A DNA stretch of 64,000 nt from Dehalococcoidia bacterium (GCA_020432045.1 JAGQHB010000075.1:1-64000), one strand, 5' to 3'; positions 36,597 through 44,970 are shown, counted from the stretch's first letter. Notes: generated by a model not told the origin, from the letters alone. Program-made: numbers and translations.

Positions 36597-36674
36597 GACA
36601 CCCGTCCGTTACGAGGCGCGTGCCTTGGCACGCATCATCCAGGCTTCGGCCAATTCCGTAGGAGGAATCCCACC

Positions 36675-36893
36675 ATGCCTGCTCTGCAGGAAGCGCCCCC
36701 CAAGTCCTGCCCCAAGTGCCGCGGCACTATGATCGTCGAACGCGACTGGCACGGCACCTACGGTAGCTGCATCATGTGCGGCTACGTTCACGAAGTGCTC
36801 ACCAGCCCCCCCGTTGATCTCGCGGCCGAAGAAGCAGCACTGCCCCAGCGCCAGCGGCGGCGTCAGCCGTCCCACGGCAAGCTTCGACTCTGA
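36675..36893 (+). CDS. small zinc-ribbon protein under a c-di-AMP riboswitch
   Basis: This 72-residue protein has one zinc ribbon with ligands Cys12, Cys15, Cys32 and Cys35 (CPKC and CIMC), then an acidic stretch and a basic tail (QRQRRRQ). AGGAGG stands 9 bases before the ATG. It has no membrane segment. The gene is alone between a strong promoter with riboswitch and a strong terminator, so the cell controls it by c-di-AMP. Usual targets of this riboswitch are wall hydrolases and potassium or osmolyte transporters, so this gene is unusual. Its function is unknown; nucleic-acid or protein binding are possibilities. Confidence 0.8.
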   Translation: MPALQEAPPKSCPKCRGTMIVERDWHGTYGSCIMCGYVHEVLTSPPVDLAAEEAALPQRQRRRQPSHGKLRL

Positions 36894-36924
36894 TTTTCGC
36901 CCATCGGCGTTAGCGGAATCGCAA

Positions 36925-36967
36925 GGCGGGGGTCACGGCTCAAGAGTTCGTGGCCCCCGCCCTTTTT
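36925..36967 (+). terminator. Rho-independent terminator of the zinc-ribbon gene
   Basis: A long stem (GGCGGGGG-CACG with CGTG-CCCCCGCC), an 11-base loop and TTTTT. It closes the riboswitch transcription unit before the methyltransferase gene. Confidence 0.9.
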
Positions 36968-36995
36968 CTGCCTGTCGCTTCGTCAATCGGCACGC

Positions 36996-37001
36996 TACCC
37001 T
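36996..37001 (+). promoter_or_regulatory. -10 hexamer TACCCT, likely leaderless promoter
   Basis: TACCCT ends 7 bases before the GTG start of the methyltransferase gene. Confidence 0.4.
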
Positions 37002-37008
37002 TCCGTCC

Positions 37009-37773
37009 GTGCAAGACCCATACGCCGTTGACGCTGCGTACTACGACCTCATCCATGAAGACGTCGATGACGACATCGGCCTCTGGCTATCGTTCGCTGG
37101 ACGAACGACACTCCCGTTTCTGGAGATCGGCGCCGGCTCCGGGCGCATCAGCGTCGCCCTTGCCCAGGCCGGCCACGCCGTCACCGCGCTCGACCCGTCT
37201 CCTTCCATGCTCACCCTCGCCAAGAGCAGGGCAGATGCCGCTGGGGTCCCGCTGGAACTCGTCCATGCCACGCTCCACACCGCCCGCCTTGAATCCGGGC
37301 GCTTCGGCGTTGTCCTCTTCCCGGCCGATGTCTTCCTCTATGCTGCCGATGCCGGGGAACAGGCCCTCTTGCTGGCTGCTGCCGCGACTGTCGTCCACTT
37401 CAGCGGCCTCGTGATCCTCGATCTGCCAGGCCCTGCGCTCGGGCTCGACCCGTCGTCCAACGGCGACCTGCTCCTCGCATGGTCTGGCGAAACCGCGGAT
37501 GGAGACGAACTCGAAGTCTGGCATGTCCACGAGGACAATCTCGCAGACCAGACCCGCACGCTCCGGGTCCGCTATGAACGCACCGCCCCGGATGGCGCCC
37601 TCTTCCGCGAGACGACCATTCACAGCCTTCGGTATGTCCACCCTCAAGAGTGTCGCCACCTGCTGGAGCGTGCTGGGCTCCAGGTGACCGACGTCTTCGG
37701 CGACTATGAGCTCGGTCCCCTCACTAACGATTCGGCCCGGATGATCGTCTGCGCCCGGAGGATCGCCGGGTGA
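37009..37773 (+). CDS. class I SAM-dependent methyltransferase
   Basis: This 254-residue protein has the SAM-binding motif I FLEIGAGSGRISVALAQAG near residues 35-53, then an acidic post-I loop (ALDPSPSML) and motif II-IV region (VVLFPADVFLYA). The N-terminus AAYYDLIHEDVDDD is typical of small-molecule methyltransferases. The substrate is unknown. GTG 37009 is preferred over a longer frame because the terminator of the previous gene would otherwise lie inside it. Its TGA overlaps the GTG of plsX, so the two are coupled. Confidence 0.82.
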   Translation: MQDPYAVDAAYYDLIHEDVDDDIGLWLSFAGRTTLPFLEIGAGSGRISVALAQAGHAVTALDPSPSMLTLAKSRADAAGVPLELVHATLHTARLESGRFGVVLFPADVFLYAADAGEQALLLAAAATVVHFSGLVILDLPGPALGLDPSSNGDLLLAWSGETADGDELEVWHVHEDNLADQTRTLRVRYERTAPDGALFRETTIHSLRYVHPQECRHLLERAGLQVTDVFGDYELGPLTNDSARMIVCARRIAG

Positions 37774-38798
37774 CCACTCGCATCGTGCTCGATGCCATGG
37801 GCGGCGATGACGCCCCCGGCCCGGTCATCGAAGGGGCCGTCGCTGCCGCCCGCAACCTCAAGCGCTGCGAAGTAGTCCTCGTGGGCCCGGAACCCACCAT
37901 TCGCGAATCACTCGCCTGCTTCCCGGACGCCCCTGATGTCACGGTGGTGCACGCCCCGGACGTCATCGGTATGCACGACCACGCAACGGACACCATCCGC
38001 AGCCGGCCAGATGCATCAATCAACGTCGGACTGCGGCTCGTGAAGTCAGGCGACGCTCATGCCTTTGTCACGGCGGGCAACACGGGTGCCACGATGGCCG
38101 CCGCGTTGCTGACGCTCGGACGCGTCCGCGGTATTTCGCGACCTGCACTCGCCATCGTCTATTCGACACCCACCGGCAAACGCAAGCTCCTCCTCGATGT
38201 CGGCGCCAACGCAGACTGCCGCCCTCTGCATCTCATCCAGTTCGCACACATGGGCTCGGCCTTCATGCGTGGGCGATTTTCGCTCCCTCAGCCCAGCGTC
38301 GGCCTGCTCTCAATCGGAGAAGAAGATTCCAAGGGCAACGCCGTCACCGTCGAAGTGAACCAGGCGCTCCGTGCTGGCCAGCTGAACTTCGCCGGCAACG
38401 TTGAAGGCAATGACATCCTCCGCGACACAGTGGACGTTACGGTCTGCGACGGCTTCGCCGGGAACATCCTCCTCAAGACCGTCGAGGGTGTCGCGGAATC
38501 GCTCTTCGCAGAAATCCGCAAGGCTGCCACCGCGAAGCCCTGGAACCGCATTGCCGGGCTCATGCTCAAGCCCGAACTCCGCAGAGTCCGGGACCGGCTT
38601 GATTACTCTGAGCACGGCGGCGCACAGCTCCTGGGGGTTGAGGGCATCGCCATCATCTCTCACGGTCGATCAAACGCGCGTGCTATCTTCAGCGCGGTGA
38701 GGGCAGCGCGCGATGCGCACGAGTCTGGCGCGCTCGAGTTGATCCGCGAAGTCGGCGCGACCATGCCGGCCCGCAAACTCGACCGCACCGAGGAATAG
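37770..38798 (+). CDS. plsX: phosphate acyltransferase PlsX
   Basis: PlsX makes acyl-phosphate from acyl-ACP, the first step of phospholipid synthesis with PlsY. The 342 residues include IVLDAMGGDDAPGPVIEGAV at the start, VTAGNTGATMAAALLTLGR, LLDVGANADCRPLHL, LLSIGEEDSKGN, and VCDGFAGNILLKTVEG, all in family order. The GTG start overlaps the methyltransferase stop (GTGA). No fabH, fabD or acpP follows, unlike many genomes; the gene converges with cimA 32 bases downstream. Confidence 0.95.
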   Translation: MTTRIVLDAMGGDDAPGPVIEGAVAAARNLKRCEVVLVGPEPTIRESLACFPDAPDVTVVHAPDVIGMHDHATDTIRSRPDASINVGLRLVKSGDAHAFVTAGNTGATMAAALLTLGRVRGISRPALAIVYSTPTGKRKLLLDVGANADCRPLHLIQFAHMGSAFMRGRFSLPQPSVGLLSIGEEDSKGNAVTVEVNQALRAGQLNFAGNVEGNDILRDTVDVTVCDGFAGNILLKTVEGVAESLFAEIRKAATAKPWNRIAGLMLKPELRRVRDRLDYSEHGGAQLLGVEGIAIISHGRSNARAIFSAVRAARDAHESGALELIREVGATMPARKLDRTEE

Positions 38799-38830
38799 CG
38801 CCGCCCCCGGCACTTCCTGAGTTCGCAGTG

Positions 38831-40441
38831 TCAGGCCGGCGTTCTCTGCTCCGCTGGCGGGAGCACCAGCGCATACTCCAGGGCATCCGACAGCGCGATC
38901 CAGCTCGCGTCGATGATGTCCGTCGAAGCCCCGACCGTCGTCCAATATCGCTCGCCATCCGTGCTGGAGATGAGCACACGCACCTTGGCCGCCGAGGCGG
39001 ACTGGCTGTCCAGCACCCGAACTTTGTAGTCCGTCAGCTTCACGCCGCGAATCTGCGGGTAGAACGACACCAGTGCCTTGCGCGCCGCGCTGTCGAGTGC
39101 ATTCACCGGCCCGTTTCCTTCAGCGGCGGTGTGCTCGGTTTCGCCACCGACACGCAGTTTCACGACCGCCTCGGCCAACATCTCATTGCCAATATCTTCG
39201 CGCGCGCCACGCCGGCGCCGTTCAACGATTACGAAGTCTTCGAGTTCGAACGGCCGTTGATATCCCGGCATGGTCCGGCGCACCAGCAGCTCGAAGCTCG
39301 CCTCCGCGCCTTCGTACTGGTAGCCCTCGCTCTCCTTCTGTTTCACCGCTTCCAGTAGCTCCCGTATCTCCGCGGCCGTAAACGGATACGTGATGCCCTG
39401 GTCCTGTAGCTTGCGAAGGATGTTCCTCTGGCCCGACAGTTCGCTCACGAGCACCCGGCTCGTGTTCCCAACCAACCCGGGATCCGTGTGCTGGTACGCG
39501 TCCGGGTCTTTCATGATCCCCGCTACGTGGTATCCGGCCTTGTGCGCGAACGCGCTCGCCCCGACATACGGCGCCTGCGGGTTCGGGTTCAGGTTCGCCA
39601 GCTCGTTTGCGAGCACCGAGACTTCCGTGAGTCGTGCCAGCTGCTCGTCTTCGATCACACTCAACCCCATCTTCAGCTTGAGGTTCGCGATGATCGTGAG
39701 CATGTCCGCGTTGCCGCACCGTTCGCCCCAGCCGTTCACGCAACCCTGCACCTGCCAGACACCGGCTTCTACGGCGGCCATCGAATTTGCCACCGCCAGG
39801 CCCGCGTCGTTGTGACAATGGATCCCGAAGCGGGTATCCGGGGCACGCATCTGCGCGGCTTCGATCGCCGCTAACATCTTCCTCGTAGTCATCCCGCCAT
39901 TCGTGTCGCAAAGCACGAGCGCGTCGGCGCCCGCACGTGCCGCCGTCGCCAGGCATTGAAGCGAATAGTCGGGGTCTGCCCCAAACCCGTCGAAGAAGTG
40001 TTCTGCGTCGAAGAACACGGTCTTGCCGAGCTCTTTGAAGTAGCTCACCGTGTCGGCGATCATCGCCAGGTTCTCCTCGGCGGATGTCCCGAGTATTTCC
40101 CGCACCTGGTACATCGATGCCTTGCCAACGAGTGTCACGCCCGGTGTGTTCGCCGATCGTATCGCCTGGATGTTCGGGTCGTCGTCGCAGCGCGAACCGG
40201 GCTTCCGAGTCCCTCCAAAGGCACTCACCTTGGCGTTCTTCAGGCCTGCGTCCGGCAGTCGCCGGAAATACTCTGCATCTTTCGGATTCGACCCAGGGAA
40301 CCCGCCCTCGATCCACTCGAGACCAAGCTCGTCCAGCTTGCGCGTGATTCGGATCTTGTCCTCGACGGAGAGCGAAATCCCCTCCATCTGTGCGCCGTCG
40401 CGCAACGTCGTGTCGTAAAGCTGCACCCTGTCCGTTGGCAT
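38831..40441 (-). CDS. cimA: (R)-citramalate synthase
   Basis: CimA condenses pyruvate with acetyl-CoA to citramalate and opens a threonine-independent route to isoleucine. The 536 residues fit the CimA/LeuA-like class: VQLYDTTLRDGAQMEGISLS with the catalytic Arg-Asp, GGFPGSNPKDAEYF, FDAEHFFDGF, LCDTNGGMTTRKML and HCHNDAGLAVANS for the metal site, then HKAGYHVAGI and a C-terminal regulatory domain (residues about 400-520) of the LeuA dimer type. GGGGAGGT precedes the ATG. The leader carries a small open frame with alternative hairpins. Confidence 0.93.
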   Translation of the reverse strand: MPTDRVQLYDTTLRDGAQMEGISLSVEDKIRITRKLDELGLEWIEGGFPGSNPKDAEYFRRLPDAGLKNAKVSAFGGTRKPGSRCDDDPNIQAIRSANTPGVTLVGKASMYQVREILGTSAEENLAMIADTVSYFKELGKTVFFDAEHFFDGFGADPDYSLQCLATAARAGADALVLCDTNGGMTTRKMLAAIEAAQMRAPDTRFGIHCHNDAGLAVANSMAAVEAGVWQVQGCVNGWGERCGNADMLTIIANLKLKMGLSVIEDEQLARLTEVSVLANELANLNPNPQAPYVGASAFAHKAGYHVAGIMKDPDAYQHTDPGLVGNTSRVLVSELSGQRNILRKLQDQGITYPFTAAEIRELLEAVKQKESEGYQYEGAEASFELLVRRTMPGYQRPFELEDFVIVERRRRGAREDIGNEMLAEAVVKLRVGGETEHTAAEGNGPVNALDSAARKALVSFYPQIRGVKLTDYKVRVLDSQSASAAKVRVLISSTDGERYWTTVGASTDIIDASWIALSDALEYALVLPPAEQRTPA

Positions 40442-40515
40442 TCAAACCTCCCCACCGCGCTTGCGGTCCTATGGAGACGACTCCAGTCGCCCTGTTCTGC
40501 ACAGTCCGTGGGAAG

Positions 40516-40587
40516 TCAGGCAATCGCGGCCCCGCGGGATTGCCGCGGGGAGAATCTCACCATCTGAAGCGTCCAACGCGCATTCAT
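40516..40587 (-). CDS. 23-residue leader peptide upstream of cimA
   Basis: An ATG at 40587 opens a 23-codon frame beginning MNARWTLQM and ending GAAIA, stopping 74 bases before cimA. TACGTT lies 7 bases upstream of this ATG, the same spacing as at other apparently leaderless genes here, so the transcript probably starts at this small frame. It is not rich in Ile, Leu or Val, so classic amino-acid attenuation is not obvious. It may act by moving ribosomes over the hairpins inside it. Whether it is translated is unproven. Confidence 0.4.
   Translation of the reverse strand: MNARWTLQMVRFSPRQSRGAAIA
40519..40550 (-). promoter_or_regulatory. two mutually exclusive hairpins in the cimA leader
   Basis: Hairpin A: CCCCGCGG (40530-40537) pairs perfectly with CCGCGGGG (40543-40550), 5-base loop. 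Hairpin B: GGCAATC (40519-40525) pairs with GATTGCC (40538-40544), 12-base loop. They share bases and cannot form together. No T-run follows, so a classic terminator is not seen. Confidence 0.45.
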
Positions 40588-40594
40588 CCGCCCA

Positions 40595-40600
40595 AACGTA
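40595..40600 (-). promoter_or_regulatory. -10 hexamer TACGTT of the cimA transcript
   Basis: TACGTT on the minus strand ends 7 bases before the ATG of the 23-codon leader frame. The remaining intergenic stretch to 40726 shows no further gene. Confidence 0.45.
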
Positions 40601-40726
40601 GCACAGGCGGCGCTATACGAAATCACTTGCACCATCCGTCTCCTTCGCTCCCTGCGCGCACGTCTCGCCGTGTCCTCGAATTGACCGGCCCTTCCCTCTT
40701 TGCTCGATGCTCCGCACTCTAGGGCA

Positions 40727-41560
40727 GTGAACGTCGCCGCTCTCCCATACACCCTGCTCATCATCCTCGCCGAGATGAGCATCGGAAGCCTGCTCATCAC
40801 TGTCGCCTCAGACCTCCGCGGCGGCGTTACCCGTGGCTTCGTCATGACGATGGCATTTGTCGTCGCGATCTTCGCCGGCCTTGCCCTCTGGACAGCCGCC
40901 TCGATCCACATCGGCAGTGATGTCGACGGGTACCCCATCGACCCGGACTGGTTCGACCCGGCTCGCAACATGATCATCGTCGTGCTCGCCTTCAGCATCG
41001 TTTATACCCTCGCCGTCTTCATGGGCTGGGACCCCGTCGGTCGAATCGCGGGCATCCTCGGCTCTGTAGCGGGCCTGCTAGCCGTCGGCCTCCTGGCAGG
41101 GATGTTCGCACCACCCACGTGGGGTTATCCGGCCGTCTTTCTGGCGTTGCTCGCTGGCACGCTCGCCATGGGTGCAGTGTCCGTCTCAATGACATGGGGG
41201 CACTGGTATCTGACCGAAGGCGCCCTCCCATCGTGGCCGCTCCGGGATCTCGCTCTCATCCTTCTCGGCTCACTCGTGCTGCAGTCGCTCGTGCTGACGC
41301 TGAACCTGATCGTCCCCGTCCGGCAGGTGCCCTCACCCGAGAGCCCCGTCGATGTCAGTCTCCTCGCGAACCCGGCGCTCTATCTCCGAATCGGCGTCGG
41401 CCTCGTGTTCCCGCTCATCCTCGCGGTCCTCTCGCTCCGCACGACACAGATCCGCGCGATGCAGAGTGCCACCGGCCTTCTCTATATATGCATGGGTGCC
41501 GTGTTCGCAGGCGAAGTTCTCGCCAAGGGCCTCATGTTCATCACCGGCAGGCCCGTCTGA
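40727..41560 (+). CDS. hypothetical eight-helix membrane protein
   Basis: This 277-residue protein is almost entirely membrane-embedded, with about eight hydrophobic segments. Polar features are few: an acidic loop with DVDGYPIDPDWFDP after the second helix, and WGHWYLTEGALPSW between helices 5 and 6, whose His/Trp could bind a cofactor. The overall shape recalls cytochrome-like membrane subunits, but I cannot place it in a family. The GTG start at 40727 is preferred because it opens directly into the first helix. It is divergent from cimA and converges with the DsbA-like gene. Confidence 0.6.
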   Translation: MNVAALPYTLLIILAEMSIGSLLITVASDLRGGVTRGFVMTMAFVVAIFAGLALWTAASIHIGSDVDGYPIDPDWFDPARNMIIVVLAFSIVYTLAVFMGWDPVGRIAGILGSVAGLLAVGLLAGMFAPPTWGYPAVFLALLAGTLAMGAVSVSMTWGHWYLTEGALPSWPLRDLALILLGSLVLQSLVLTLNLIVPVRQVPSPESPVDVSLLANPALYLRIGVGLVFPLILAVLSLRTTQIRAMQSATGLLYICMGAVFAGEVLAKGLMFITGRPV

Positions 41561-41599
41561 AGTCGTCCCCGCCCCTGTAGCTCCGCTTCGTCACCAACG

Positions 41600-42433
41600 C
41601 TATGGAAGCGACTGCCACTCCGCCTGCCGCGCGAACAACAGGTCGTGCATCTCCCAGAACTTGCTCTGCTCCCCGGCACAGACGGCGGCGGCGCTCGCAT
41701 TCCCCGCATTCGGATGTATCTGGACGATCGGGAAGTGCAAAAACGCCAGCGCCACATCAGCGCCCAGCTTTGTCCGCACCACTGGCAACGTCTCGTCGTT
41801 CCAACGCTTGCAGAATGGGCACTGGAAGTCGCTGAACTCGGCCATCACGACCTTCGCCGATGGGCTTCCATCGAACGCCGCTCCCGTAAGGTCGACCTTT
41901 GCATCCGTGATCTGGAAACGGCCCGCGGCCGCCAGCTGCTGTATCGCCGGTGAGTACGCGTCGAGGCTGGTCGCGCCCCCCTTTAGCTCCACGCTGATGA
42001 CCTCTTCGAACACCGCGGCCGGCTGCGAACCCACCACCAGTTTGTTGTTGATAAAAAACGACGGTGTTCCCGTCAGCCCAAGGTCCAGCGCCTGCCGGTA
42101 GCCAGCGTTGATCGTATCCGCGGTCGATTGCTTCGAAAGGCATGCGCGGAACTCGGATTCATCGAGTGACAGCGAACGGCTGTAGCCCAGGAACGTCGTG
42201 AGCAGGTCCTGGGCCTGGCTCGCACCCGTTACAACGGTCGACTCGTCGCCGTTGATGGCCACGGCCGGCGTGGCGGCGCTGTCATCGCCCCGGGTCAAGA
42301 AAAACGCTACCGCGACAATCGCCGCGCCCAGCACGATTGCCCCCGGCATCAGGAAGTACGTCCACGTCGGCCGAACGCTACGCGGGGGCTCTGCTGCTTC
42401 TGGTTCGGCCTCAGTCGTTTCGGTGGGCTCCAT
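41600..42433 (-). CDS. DsbA-like thioredoxin-fold protein in circularly permuted order
   Basis: This 277-residue protein has a cytoplasmic Glu/Pro tail, a transmembrane anchor (25-47) and an extracytoplasmic thioredoxin-type part. The parts are in reversed order compared with DsbA. Residues 73-150 look like the DsbA C-terminal half (FRACLSKQSTADTINAGY, then GTPSFFINNKLVVG with the cis-Pro loop at Pro124). Residues 171-277 look like the N-terminal half (VVMAEFSDFQCPFCKRW with the CPFC redox pair at 205-208, FWEMHDLLFARQ). The frame ends right after that, with no second cis-Pro half. It is probably a disulfide oxidoreductase. GGAGGGG precedes the ATG. Confidence 0.82.
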   Translation of the reverse strand: MEPTETTEAEPEAAEPPRSVRPTWTYFLMPGAIVLGAAIVAVAFFLTRGDDSAATPAVAINGDESTVVTGASQAQDLLTTFLGYSRSLSLDESEFRACLSKQSTADTINAGYRQALDLGLTGTPSFFINNKLVVGSQPAAVFEEVISVELKGGATSLDAYSPAIQQLAAAGRFQITDAKVDLTGAAFDGSPSAKVVMAEFSDFQCPFCKRWNDETLPVVRTKLGADVALAFLHFPIVQIHPNAGNASAAAVCAGEQSKFWEMHDLLFARQAEWQSLP

Positions 42434-42477
42434 TGCCCCTCCATCGTATGAGGGGCCCGTCACCCGGGCGATGCGCC

Positions 42478-43140
42478 TTAACCTGCGTCCCGGCCCCGCA
42501 ACACCGCCAGCGTCAGCGCTTCTACCGTCACAAGGCCCGGGCTCGACTCCTGCGCCGCTTCCACCCAGCTCCGTGCGTCCGCCCGGCTGAAGCCAAGTGC
42601 CACGATCGTCTCCACCACATCCGCCACCAACCGCGTCCCCTCCAGCGCTCGTACATCGACAGGAAGTGCGATTCCCGAATCCTGCATCGCCGCCTCGGCC
42701 ACAACCTTGCCCCGCAACGTCGCGATGATCTTGTCCGCGCTTCGTGCGCCGATTCCGGGCAGTTTCGAAAGTGCCGTCCGATCCTCCTGCTCGATCGCCC
42801 TGGCAATCGTGCTCACCGAGACCGTCATCGCCTTCGCCGCCTTCGAAGGCCCCAACCCCTCGACCGTGATGAACTTCCGGAAGAAATCTCGTTCCGCCCG
42901 CCGCAGGAATCCCACCAACACCGGTACCGGCTGGTTCGCCGAAGCCGAGTAATGGATGTGCAGCCCGACCTCGGGTCCTTCGCCCGCCTCCGCTATCTCC
43001 CCGTCTCCGGCCAGCACCTGCACTTCGGGCCAGAGGAACAGTGGCAGCAGCACCTCGTACCGCACCCCCGCGACATCCACCTCCACCGACGGCCCGGCGA
43101 TGTCCATCCTCGCAAGAGTCCCTCGCAGGTGCGTGATCAC
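42478..43140 (-). CDS. ruvA: Holliday junction branch migration protein RuvA
   Basis: RuvA binds four-way DNA junctions and loads the RuvB motor. The 220 residues show the N-terminal OB fold (ITHLRGTLARMDIAGPSVEVDVAGVRYEVLLP), the two helix-hairpin-helix motifs (FITVEGLGPSKAAKAM and LSKLPGIGARSADKIIATLRGK), and a C-terminal three-helix domain (VVETIVALGFSRADARSWV) that contacts RuvB. The OB part is slightly longer than usual (an insert near residue 45). GTG start. RuvB and RuvC are not in the window. It lies 44 bases upstream of the DsbA-like gene. Confidence 0.93.
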   Translation of the reverse strand: MITHLRGTLARMDIAGPSVEVDVAGVRYEVLLPLFLWPEVQVLAGDGEIAEAGEGPEVGLHIHYSASANQPVPVLVGFLRRAERDFFRKFITVEGLGPSKAAKAMTVSVSTIARAIEQEDRTALSKLPGIGARSADKIIATLRGKVVAEAAMQDSGIALPVDVRALEGTRLVADVVETIVALGFSRADARSWVEAAQESSPGLVTVEALTLAVLRGRDAG

Positions 43141-43185
43141 GATTGTGCCTCCAGGCGCGAATGGTTCGAATTCGTGTAGCGACGG

Positions 43186-44964
43186 CTAGCTCGGTGTGGC
43201 AACTACCTCGTGCTCGCCCTCCAGGGCGCAAACCACTCCGGCTCCCATTACCGCGTAGGCGCGGCCGGGGCCTCCGGTCGGGCGGCTGTAGCCAAACCAG
43301 CCGCTATCTACGGCTGTAACTTCCGGGACGGCCAGTGCCACGTCAACTCGGCTCGTGCTGGCCGTTGCGATACCCCGGATGATCCCATCGGGCCCGGCAA
43401 TGAGGACGGTGCTCGGCCGCGCGTCTCGCGAGAGGTCCCACGCCCAGCCAGACACCCCGGCCCCCGCCGGGCTCCTGGCGTCCAACGTTGTGTCGAAGAA
43501 TCCGCGGCAGTCATTCGACGAGATCACATAACGATTCGCCAACGGCGTGTCCAGGAGCTCCGAAAGGTCGTCTCCCCTGAACACCGAGAGATCGTAGCGT
43601 TTCAGGATCGGCACAAATGCCTTGATGTCGCCTGGCGCCGGGTACAGCCGGATGAGTGCCGAATCGTCATACACGCCCACGCGTATCGCATCGCTGGTCG
43701 CTTCCAAATTATCGAAGGTGTCCGCCCAGGGTTGGACTGCCCACCAGGCAGAGCCAAGGGCGGTCGTGACCAGGAACGCTCCCGCCACGATGCCTGCCAA
43801 TCTTGCCCCACGCACCACTCGGAAGCCGCCAGTACTGGCGCTGGCCAGGATAACGATACAGGTCCAAAGAGTGGCCGCCGGCATCACATATCTCGGAGCC
43901 TCAGCCGCTCCGATCCCCAGCGGAGACCGTCCCACGGCAATCAGGCCGATCGTCAGAGACGAAAATAGCACCTGCGCCACCAGCAACGTTGTTGCTCCCT
44001 CGGCGCGATCCCTTCTCCGCATCGCCTGCGCCAGGACCAGGCCGATTCCCACTAAACCAACGGCGCCGAGCAGCCGGGCCGCTTGCTGCCCCAACATCGG
44101 CAGCACCGGCCCACCGATGACGACGAGTGCGAAGTCGACAACGCGGTCGGGTCTCGCCAGCGATGCCACCGGATCCTGGCTCTCCGCTGGTTGTGAATAC
44201 CCGGCAAAGTAGGCAGCGCTGCAAATGATGCCGGCGGTTACGATCGTTATGAGCCAGGCGCGCGGCGCGCGGAGCCACCAAGCCATGATCGCAAGTAGCG
44301 CCCAAACCCAGATGCCATTCGCCACGCTGTACTGGGACACGATTGCGAGCGCGACCGCCACGCCAACCAGCCCCGTTCGAACGCGCGGGCGTTTCGCCGA
44401 ATGAGCTGCTGCAAGTGCGGCAAGTGCTCCCGTCCCAGCCGTATAGCCGATCGTCCAGAGCACTTGGAACGGGATGATGAACGTTTCAATTTGTGCCGTC
44501 GTGAACTGAAGTGCCAGTGCTGCCGCACAGCACACCACAAACGTTCGCATCCCGATCCGTTGCTGCATATAGAGCCCGAACGCTGCTGCGCTTAGGACTA
44601 CTGACTCCGCGAACTGAAGCGTGATGTTTACGGCTGGGTACAGGTAACCCTGTCCGCCGAAGAACTGAAAATCGGCGAAAAGGACCAGTCGTGGAAACGC
44701 CGGCCTGTGCTCATTGTGCTGCGCGAACCAATCGGCAAGACCGTAGTCGCCCGCGCGTAGCCGGCCAAAGTCTGCCACCGTCGCCCATTCGTCGTAGTAC
44801 GGCAGGTTCGTGTGCAAGGCCACGGCCGTCGCGATCGCTTCGGCGAATACAAGGAGTGCTACGATCCCGGTTGCCACCGTCGCCAGGTCCGCCAGGGTCA
44901 CGCGCTCAGTCGCACTCCTGGAGTTCACCAGCCCCTCCAGCTGAGCGCGAGTCCGTCTGATCAC
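43186..44964 (-). CDS. polytopic GT-C-like membrane protein
   Basis: This 592-residue protein has about ten to twelve transmembrane helices and a C-terminal extracytoplasmic domain. The first loop after helix 1 contains YYDEW and shortly after QHNEHRPAFPRL; acidic residues in this first loop are the mark of GT-C glycosyltransferases that use polyprenyl-phosphate sugars. The C-terminal 170 residues are beta-rich. I cannot assign donor or acceptor. The next gene upstream, on the opposite strand, is a dolichol-phosphate-mannose-synthase-like enzyme that could make such a donor. TATCAT lies 6 bases before the GTG start. Confidence 0.65.
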   Translation of the reverse strand: MIRRTRAQLEGLVNSRSATERVTLADLATVATGIVALLVFAEAIATAVALHTNLPYYDEWATVADFGRLRAGDYGLADWFAQHNEHRPAFPRLVLFADFQFFGGQGYLYPAVNITLQFAESVVLSAAAFGLYMQQRIGMRTFVVCCAAALALQFTTAQIETFIIPFQVLWTIGYTAGTGALAALAAAHSAKRPRVRTGLVGVAVALAIVSQYSVANGIWVWALLAIMAWWLRAPRAWLITIVTAGIICSAAYFAGYSQPAESQDPVASLARPDRVVDFALVVIGGPVLPMLGQQAARLLGAVGLVGIGLVLAQAMRRRDRAEGATTLLVAQVLFSSLTIGLIAVGRSPLGIGAAEAPRYVMPAATLWTCIVILASASTGGFRVVRGARLAGIVAGAFLVTTALGSAWWAVQPWADTFDNLEATSDAIRVGVYDDSALIRLYPAPGDIKAFVPILKRYDLSVFRGDDLSELLDTPLANRYVISSNDCRGFFDTTLDARSPAGAGVSGWAWDLSRDARPSTVLIAGPDGIIRGIATASTSRVDVALAVPEVTAVDSGWFGYSRPTGGPGRAYAVMGAGVVCALEGEHEVVATPS

Positions 44965-44970
44965 TGGCGG

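Noticed and set aside
36618-36633. Intrinsic terminator in the c-di-AMP riboswitch leader
   Set aside because: The 7-bp GCGTGCC/GGCACGC hairpin is perfect but is followed by ATCATCC with no T-run, so termination cannot be claimed.
40442-40726. T-box riboswitch upstream of cimA
   Set aside because: No T-box sequence (AGGGTGGNACCGCG type) or specifier loop is visible in the leader.
42434-43231. N-terminal extension of the DsbA-like frame up to 43231
   Set aside because: It runs antiphase through ruvA on the same strand and is Gly/Arg-rich; ATG 42433 with a ribosome binding site gives a proper membrane anchor.
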